From: Marinobacter xestospongiae
GTDB lineage: Bacteria > Pseudomonadota > Gammaproteobacteria > Pseudomonadales > Oleiphilaceae
NCBI RefSeq assembly: GCF_023156385.1
Contig: NZ_JAKZAK010000033.1
Coordinates: forward strand, 1-53,317
Length of the DNA: 53,317 nt
Direction of reading: 5' to 3'
Of the stretch, positions 48,905-53,317 are shown piece by piece; position 1 is the stretch's first letter; each line of letters opens with the position of its first letter. The position numbers and the translations under genes are program-made. The notes below the pieces were generated by a model that saw nothing but the letters and a program-made list of their open reading frames with translations, was not told the origin of the DNA and did no database searches.

Positions 48905-50623
48905 GTGGAGTTATTGTCTGGCGCCGACATGCTGATCCGGTCCCTGCAGGATGAAGGGATCGAATACATTTACGGCTATCCGGGTGGGGCAGCGCTGCAT
49001 ATCTATGACGCGCTGTTCAGGCAGGACGAGGTCAAGCACATTCTGGTGCGTCATGAGCAGGCGGCGGTCCATATGGCCGACGGCTATGCCCGTGCCACCG
49101 GTAAACCGGGTACTGTCCTGGTGACCTCTGGCCCTGGAGCCACCAACACCATTACCGGCATTGCCACTGCCTTTATGGATTCCATTCCAATGGTGGTGCT
49201 CTGTGGGCAGGTTGCTTCCTCGCTGATCGGGGAAGACGCTTTCCAGGAGACCGATATGATCGGTGTCTCCCGCCCGGTGGTGAAACACAACCTCAGTGTC
49301 CGTCACCCGGAAGAAATTCCGGAGGTGATTCGCAAGGCCTACTACATCGCAGCCACTGGTCGCCCGGGCCCGGTCGTGGTGGATATTCCCAAGGATATGA
49401 CCACGCCCAACGAGCGGTACGAATACAGCTACCCCAAGAAGGTCAAGCTGCGTTCTTACAGTCCGGCGGTTCGCGGTCACGCCGGTCAGATCAAGAAGGC
49501 GGTGGACATGCTGTTGGCGGCCAAGCGTCCGATCATTTACGCCGGTGGTGGCGTGGTGTTGGGCAAGGCTTCCTCACAACTGACCGATCTGGCGCGTATG
49601 CTGGGTTACCCGGTGACCAATACCCTGATGGGCATCGGCTGCTTCCCGGCAACGGACAAGCAGCATCTTGGCTGGCTGGGCATGCACGGCACCTACGAGT
49701 CGAACATGGCCATGCACCACTCGGATCTGATCCTGGCGGTCGGTGCACGGTTTGACGATCGGGTCACCAACGCCACGGAGAAATTCTGTCCGGGCGCGCG
49801 CATCGTCCACATCGACATTGATCCGGCGTCCATTTCCAAGACCATCGACGCGGACGTGCCCATTGTTGGGCCGGTGGACGCGGTGCTCAAGGAGATGATC
49901 GCGCTGGTGAAGGAAGCCAAAGAGCAACCGGATGCGGACGCGCTGGCGGCCTGGTGGAAGCAGATTGATGAGTGGCGGGCATTCCATGGCATGCGCTATG
50001 AGACCAGCCCGGATGTCATCAAGCCCCAGGAAGTGATCGAGGCTCTGTGCCGGTTGACGGACGGCAAGGCGTTCGTGACCTCCGACGTCGGCCAGCACCA
50101 GATGTTCGCCGCCCAGTACTACAAGTTCGACAAGCCGAACCGCTGGATCAACTCCGGTGGCCTCGGCACCATGGGCTTCGGGCTGCCAGCCGCTATGGGG
50201 GTTAAGCTGAACTTCCCGGAAGACGACGTGCTGTGCATAACCGGGGAAGGCAGTATCCAGATGAACATCCAGGAGCTGTCCACCTGCAAGCAGTACGATC
50301 TGCCGGTCAAGATCATCAACCTGAACAATCAGGCACTGGGCATGGTGAAACAGTGGCAGGATATGAACTATGAGTCCCGTCACTCCCAGTCCTACATGGA
50401 GTCCCTGCCGGACTTTATCAAACTGGCGGAAGCGTACGGTCACGTCGGTATCCGAATCGAGAAGAAGGAAGACCTGGAGCCCAAGCTCAAGGAAGCGCTG
50501 GCGATGAAAGACCGGCTGGTGTTCCTGGACATCTACGTGGACCGCTTTGAGCACGTCTACCCGATGCAGGTTGCCCGTGGCTCGATGAAAGATATGTGGC
50601 TCAGCAAAACGGAGAGGGTCTGA
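48905..50623 (+). CDS. ilvI: Acetolactate synthase large subunit
   Basis: This ThDP enzyme condenses two pyruvates (or pyruvate and 2-oxobutyrate), starting valine, leucine and isoleucine synthesis. The 572-residue product has the ThDP glutamate in VRHEQAAVHMADGYARATG, the FAD-binding middle domain, and the ThDP/Mg motif as GEGSIQMN...NLNN, with GEG where many homologues have GDG. The start is GTG at 48905 with AGAGGG upstream. The sequence is close to E. coli IlvI as I recall, down to the C-terminal MWLSKTER. The regulatory subunit gene ilvH follows at 5 bp. Confidence 0.95.
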   Translation: MELLSGADMLIRSLQDEGIEYIYGYPGGAALHIYDALFRQDEVKHILVRHEQAAVHMADGYARATGKPGTVLVTSGPGATNTITGIATAFMDSIPMVVLCGQVASSLIGEDAFQETDMIGVSRPVVKHNLSVRHPEEIPEVIRKAYYIAATGRPGPVVVDIPKDMTTPNERYEYSYPKKVKLRSYSPAVRGHAGQIKKAVDMLLAAKRPIIYAGGGVVLGKASSQLTDLARMLGYPVTNTLMGIGCFPATDKQHLGWLGMHGTYESNMAMHHSDLILAVGARFDDRVTNATEKFCPGARIVHIDIDPASISKTIDADVPIVGPVDAVLKEMIALVKEAKEQPDADALAAWWKQIDEWRAFHGMRYETSPDVIKPQEVIEALCRLTDGKAFVTSDVGQHQMFAAQYYKFDKPNRWINSGGLGTMGFGLPAAMGVKLNFPEDDVLCITGEGSIQMNIQELSTCKQYDLPVKIINLNNQALGMVKQWQDMNYESRHSQSYMESLPDFIKLAEAYGHVGIRIEKKEDLEPKLKEALAMKDRLVFLDIYVDRFEHVYPMQVARGSMKDMWLSKTERV

Positions 50624-50628
50624 TCACC

Positions 50629-51120
50629 ATGCGTCGTATCATTTCTGTCTTGCTGGAAAACGAACCGGGTGCGCTGTCGCGGGTTGTCGGGCTTTTCTCT
50701 CAGCGCAACTACAACATCGAGACCCTTACGGTGGCGCCGACCGAGGACGAGACCCTGTCCCGCCTGACGGTGACCACGACCGGTTCCGACAAGGTGATCG
50801 AGCAGATCACCAAACAGCTCAACAAGTTGATTGAGGTAGTCAAACTGGTGGACCTGACAGAGGGGGCCCACATCGAGCGGGAGCTGATGCTGGTCAAACT
50901 CAAAGCCACCGGTTCCCAGCGTGCCGAGATCAAGCGTACCGTGGACATCTTCCGTGGTCAGATCGTGGACGTCACCAGTTCGGTTTACACCGTCCAGCTT
51001 GCTGGCGATAGTGAGAAGCTCGACGGCTTCATCCAGGCGGTTGGTACTGCCGGAGTGCTTGAAGTGGTTCGGACCGGGGTGTCGGGTATCGCTCGCGGGG
51101 AAAAGATCCTCAGCATCTAA
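50629..51120 (+). CDS. ilvH: Acetolactate synthase small (regulatory) subunit
   Basis: IlvH activates the large subunit and gives it valine feedback sensitivity. The 163-residue product has an N-terminal ACT domain (MRRIISVLLENEPGALSRVV, valine-binding type) and a C-terminal domain that contacts IlvI. ATG 50629 is the family start; the open frame further upstream overlaps ilvI and is rejected. GGAGAGG lies upstream, within the ilvI end. A 58-bp gap with tandem CCAGGGC repeats (51142-51155) leads to ilvC. Confidence 0.95.
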   Translation: MRRIISVLLENEPGALSRVVGLFSQRNYNIETLTVAPTEDETLSRLTVTTTGSDKVIEQITKQLNKLIEVVKLVDLTEGAHIERELMLVKLKATGSQRAEIKRTVDIFRGQIVDVTSSVYTVQLAGDSEKLDGFIQAVGTAGVLEVVRTGVSGIARGEKILSI

Positions 51121-51178
51121 ACGCTTTTAATCCGTATTGATCCAGGGCCCAGGGCCCAATAAAAAATAGAGGTTTGTC

Positions 51179-52195
51179 ATGCAGGTTTACTACGATAAAG
51201 ATTGTGATCTCTCCATCATCCAGGGCAAGAAAGTAGCCGTGATCGGCTATGGCTCCCAGGGTCACGCCCATGCCTGTAACCTGAAAGATTCCGGTGTCGA
51301 TGTGACCGTTGGCCTGCGTCCGGGCTCTTCCTCCATTGCCAAGGCCGAGGCTCATGGCCTGAAAGTCACCGACGTTCCGGCAGCCGTTGCTGCGGCGGAC
51401 GTGGTGATGGTACTGACGCCGGACGAGTTCCAGGCGCAGCTGTACAAGTCCGACATCGAACCCAACCTGAAGCAGGGCGCCACTCTGGCCTTTGCCCACG
51501 GCTTTGCTATCCACTACAACCAGATCGTACCGCGCAAGGATCTGGACGTTATCATGGTGGCGCCGAAGGCACCGGGCCACACGGTTCGCACCGAGTTCGC
51601 CAAGGGCGGCGGTATTCCGGACCTGATCGCCATCTTCCAGGACGCTTCCGGCAACGCCAAGAACCTGGCACTGTCCTACGCCAGCGGTGTGGGCGGTGGT
51701 CGGACCGGTATCATTGAAACCACCTTCAAGGACGAGACCGAAACTGACCTGTTCGGTGAGCAGGCGGTTCTGTGCGGTGGTGCCGTTGAGCTGGTCAAGG
51801 CAGGCTTTGAAACCCTGACCGAAGCCGGTTATGCCCCGGAAATGGCCTACTTCGAGTGTCTGCACGAGCTCAAACTGATCGTAGACCTGATGTACGAAGG
51901 TGGTATCGCCAACATGAACTACTCCATCTCCAACAATGCGGAGTATGGCGAGTACGTGACGGGGCCTGAGGTCATCAACGACGAGTCCCGCGAAGCGATG
52001 CGCAATGCGCTCAAGCGTATCCAGAGTGGTGAGTACGCCAAGATGTTCATCTCCGAAGGCGCTCACAACTACCCATCCATGACAGCTGCCCGTCGCAACA
52101 ACGCGGCGCACCCGATCGAGCAGGTTGGTGAGAAGCTGCGTGCGATGATGCCCTGGATTTCCGCGAACAAGATCGTGGACAAGGACAAGAACTAA
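51179..52195 (+). CDS. ilvC: Ketol-acid reductoisomerase (NADP+)
   Basis: IlvC converts acetolactate and acetohydroxybutyrate to dihydroxy acids by Mg-dependent isomerisation and NADPH reduction. The 338-residue product is the short class I type, with the Rossmann motif GYGSQG at 23-28, HGFAIHYNQI and the Mg/substrate segment ETDLFGEQ. It is the third gene of ilvIHC and is closed by a strong terminator. Confidence 0.97.
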   Translation: MQVYYDKDCDLSIIQGKKVAVIGYGSQGHAHACNLKDSGVDVTVGLRPGSSSIAKAEAHGLKVTDVPAAVAAADVVMVLTPDEFQAQLYKSDIEPNLKQGATLAFAHGFAIHYNQIVPRKDLDVIMVAPKAPGHTVRTEFAKGGGIPDLIAIFQDASGNAKNLALSYASGVGGGRTGIIETTFKDETETDLFGEQAVLCGGAVELVKAGFETLTEAGYAPEMAYFECLHELKLIVDLMYEGGIANMNYSISNNAEYGEYVTGPEVINDESREAMRNALKRIQSGEYAKMFISEGAHNYPSMTAARRNNAAHPIEQVGEKLRAMMPWISANKIVDKDKN

Positions 52196-52219
52196 GCCGA
52201 CCGGCAGTTCTGAGAAAAG

Positions 52220-52244
52220 CGCGGCCCTTGGTGGCCGCGTTTTT
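52220..52244 (+). terminator. Terminator after ilvC
   Basis: CGCGGCC (52220-52226) pairs with GGCCGCG (52233-52239) around CTTGGT and is followed directly by TTTTT. It ends the ilvIHC operon. Confidence 0.9.
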
Positions 52245-52298
52245 CGTTGTGGAGTAACAATCTGTGGTATTGCTGACGGACTGAGCCAGTGGCCTGGC

Positions 52299-52307
52299 TG
52301 CTATAAT
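52299..52307 (+). promoter_or_regulatory. Extended -10 promoter of pssA
   Basis: TGC-TATAAT is a perfect extended -10 element about 30 bases before the pssA start. No good -35 is visible, as is common for extended -10 promoters. Confidence 0.55.
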
Positions 52308-52336
52308 GCCTGCACACATTTTCAGGGTAGATTGGA

Positions 52337-53176
52337 ATGACAACCAAGAAAGACGCATCAACCGAATCAGTGACGGACACCGAGAAGAGCGTGAAGGAGT
52401 CCGACTGCCTTCATGAAGACGGCGAAGTGGTTGAGGAAGAGCTTGTTGAAGGAGCGCCGGTCCGCCGCAAAGGCATCTACCTGCTCCCCAATGCGTTGAC
52501 GACGGCCTCGCTGTTCTCCGGGTTCTACGCCATCGTATCGGCCGCCAACGGCGTGTTCGATAACGCGGCCATTGCCATTTTCGTTTCGATGATTCTGGAT
52601 GGCCTGGATGGTCGGGTAGCGCGGATGACCAACACCCAGAGCAAGTTTGGCGAAGAGTACGACAGTCTGGCGGACATGGTTGCCTTCGGCGTGGCGCCGG
52701 GGCTGGTTGCGTTCTTCTGGTCCCTGAAGGACCTGGACCAGTTTGGTTGGGCGGTCACCTTTATCTACGTAGCCGGCGCGGCCCTGCGTCTGGCCCGCTT
52801 CAACACCCAGATCGGCTCGGTCGACAAGAAATTCTTTGTTGGGTTGCCAAGCCCGTCGGCCGCGGCCTGTGTGGCTGGGTTGGTGTGGTGCTTTCACGCT
52901 TTTGAACCGGCCAGCTGGCTCACCGCGTTGACGATTGTGGTCGTCGGCGGCAGTGGCGTGCTGATGGTCAGCAACGTGCTTTACCGCAGCTTCAAGGATC
53001 TGGACCTTCGTGGTCGGGTGCCATTCGCAGCGATCCTGCTGGTGGTGCTGATGTTTGTCGTGGTGGCCCTGGACCCGGGCACGGTCCTGTTTACAGGTTT
53101 CCTGATTTACGCGCTGTCTGGTCCGATTCGGGCGCTGGTGAGAAAAGGGCGCCGTTCCGCACCAAAGCCGGAATAA
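52337..53176 (+). CDS. pssA: CDP-diacylglycerol--serine O-phosphatidyltransferase
   Basis: PssA makes phosphatidylserine, the precursor of phosphatidylethanolamine, at the inner membrane. The 279-residue protein is of the integral-membrane (subclass II) type: an acidic cytoplasmic N terminus of about 45 residues, then about 6-8 hydrophobic segments. The CDP-alcohol phosphotransferase motif is DGLDGRVAR followed by GEEYDSLAD. This differs from the soluble E. coli PssA and is usual for Pseudomonas-like bacteria. It lies after ilvC, with its own extended -10 promoter, and is the last gene in the window. Confidence 0.93.
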   Translation: MTTKKDASTESVTDTEKSVKESDCLHEDGEVVEEELVEGAPVRRKGIYLLPNALTTASLFSGFYAIVSAANGVFDNAAIAIFVSMILDGLDGRVARMTNTQSKFGEEYDSLADMVAFGVAPGLVAFFWSLKDLDQFGWAVTFIYVAGAALRLARFNTQIGSVDKKFFVGLPSPSAAACVAGLVWCFHAFEPASWLTALTIVVVGGSGVLMVSNVLYRSFKDLDLRGRVPFAAILLVVLMFVVVALDPGTVLFTGFLIYALSGPIRALVRKGRRSAPKPE

Positions 53177-53240
53177 GTAGGTGGGCCGCGGTCGTCGGCA
53201 GTGCAAACGGCACACGCAGGCGGCCGGTAACGGCCTGCTC

Positions 53241-53275
53241 AACAAGGTTTTTGAGATTTCTTCAAAAACCTTGTT
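53241..53275. repeat. Perfect 14-bp inverted repeat upstream of the rRNA-type promoter
   Basis: AACAAGGTTTTTGA (53241-53254) and TCAAAAACCTTGTT (53262-53275) are exact complements, seven bases apart. The right arm runs into the -35 box (53274-53279), and the repeat occupies the UP-element region. There is no U-run, so it is not an obvious pssA terminator. Confidence 0.6.
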
Positions 53276-53301
53276 GACGGCCACCGAGAAGTCTGTAGAA
53301 T
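53274..53301 (+). promoter_or_regulatory. Strong stable-RNA-type promoter at the right edge
   Basis: TTGACG (53274-53279), a 16-base spacer and TAGAAT (53296-53301) are followed by GCGC, resembling rRNA/tRNA promoters of pseudomonads with a G+C-rich discriminator and an A+T-rich upstream element. The transcript would start near 53308, at the window edge. An rRNA operon beyond is inferred. Confidence 0.65.
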
Positions 53302-53317
53302 GCGCATCTCTTTCGAG

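Noticed and set aside
48690..48935. Short frame MRRVRAMVVAFV before ilvI as an attenuator peptide
   Set aside because: It has only a few valines, runs into ilvI, and no U-run terminator follows.
1..53317. CRISPR arrays, insertion sequences, prophage or defence islands
   Set aside because: No regularly spaced repeats, transposase, integrase or nuclease/helicase defence genes were seen; all large frames are assigned.
1..53317. tRNA genes
   Set aside because: No GTTCRANNC T-loop with a matching acceptor stem and CCA was recognised in the gaps; short gaps were checked only by eye.

Overview
This 53.3 kb window reads as chromosomal DNA from a marine gammaproteobacterium, most probably Marinobacter or a close relative. 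I infer this from three things: the gene order, which broadly follows the Pseudomonas aeruginosa chromosome as I remember it (PilZ protein next to radA; ispB/rplU/rpmA/obgE/proB/rpsT/murJ/ribF/ileS/lspA/fkpB/ispH/minor pilins/pilRS/bamD/rluD/pgeF/clpB); a wax ester synthase/DGAT gene typical of oil-degrading marine genera; and coding DNA of about 60 percent G+C by eye. No database search was run. The left edge cuts a 5S rRNA gene and the right edge stops just after a strong rRNA-type promoter, so the segment may be bounded by two rRNA operons.

Layout. (1) 1-120: end of a 5S rRNA and its terminator. (2) 0.3-5 kb: hemE, a c-di-GMP PilZ protein behind a highly structured intergenic element, then ettA and radA on the minus strand. 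(3) 5.3-12 kb: glyA, nrdR and the riboflavin block ribD-ribBX-ribH-nusB-thiL-pgpA, without ribE or a working ribA. (4) 12-17 kb: a small DUF6316-like gene, a DUF2057 lipoprotein, a WS/DGAT acyltransferase, and a YhaJ-like LysR regulator divergent from a glutathionyl-hydroquinone reductase. (5) 17-29.5 kb: ispB, ribosomal proteins L21, L27 and S20, obgE, proB, murJ, and the ribF-ileS-lspA-fkpB-ispH operon. (6) 29.7-40.5 kb: type IV pilus minor pilins fimU-pilV-pilW-pilX, a small secreted CxxC protein, pilY1 and pilE, then fimT, pilR and pilS on the other strand. (7) 40.5-48.4 kb: nadE, bamD, rluD-pgeF, clpB with a sigma-32-like promoter, and a DUF4124 protein. (8) 48.6-53.3 kb: ilvI-ilvH-ilvC behind a long structured leader, then pssA and the rRNA-type promoter.

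How the genes work together. Most loci are housekeeping. They cover heme, riboflavin/FMN, thiamine diphosphate, NAD, isoprenoid, branched-chain amino acid and phospholipid synthesis; ribosome function (L21, L27, S20, ObgE, EttA, RluD); and envelope assembly (MurJ, LspA, BamD, PgeF). The accessory parts are the pilus tip module with its two-component regulator, the storage-lipid acyltransferase and the quinone-detoxification pair. There is no transposase, integrase, phage gene or CRISPR array.

The most unusual signals are non-coding. They are an 89-nt nested stem element that reaches the ribosome binding site of the PilZ gene, AlgR-like and CRP/Vfr-like sites ahead of fimU, a multi-hairpin leader before ilvI, a nested stem at the start of the ribF transcript, and a perfect 14-bp inverted repeat touching the -35 box of the terminal rRNA-type promoter. 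I see no novel multi-gene defence or biosynthetic system.
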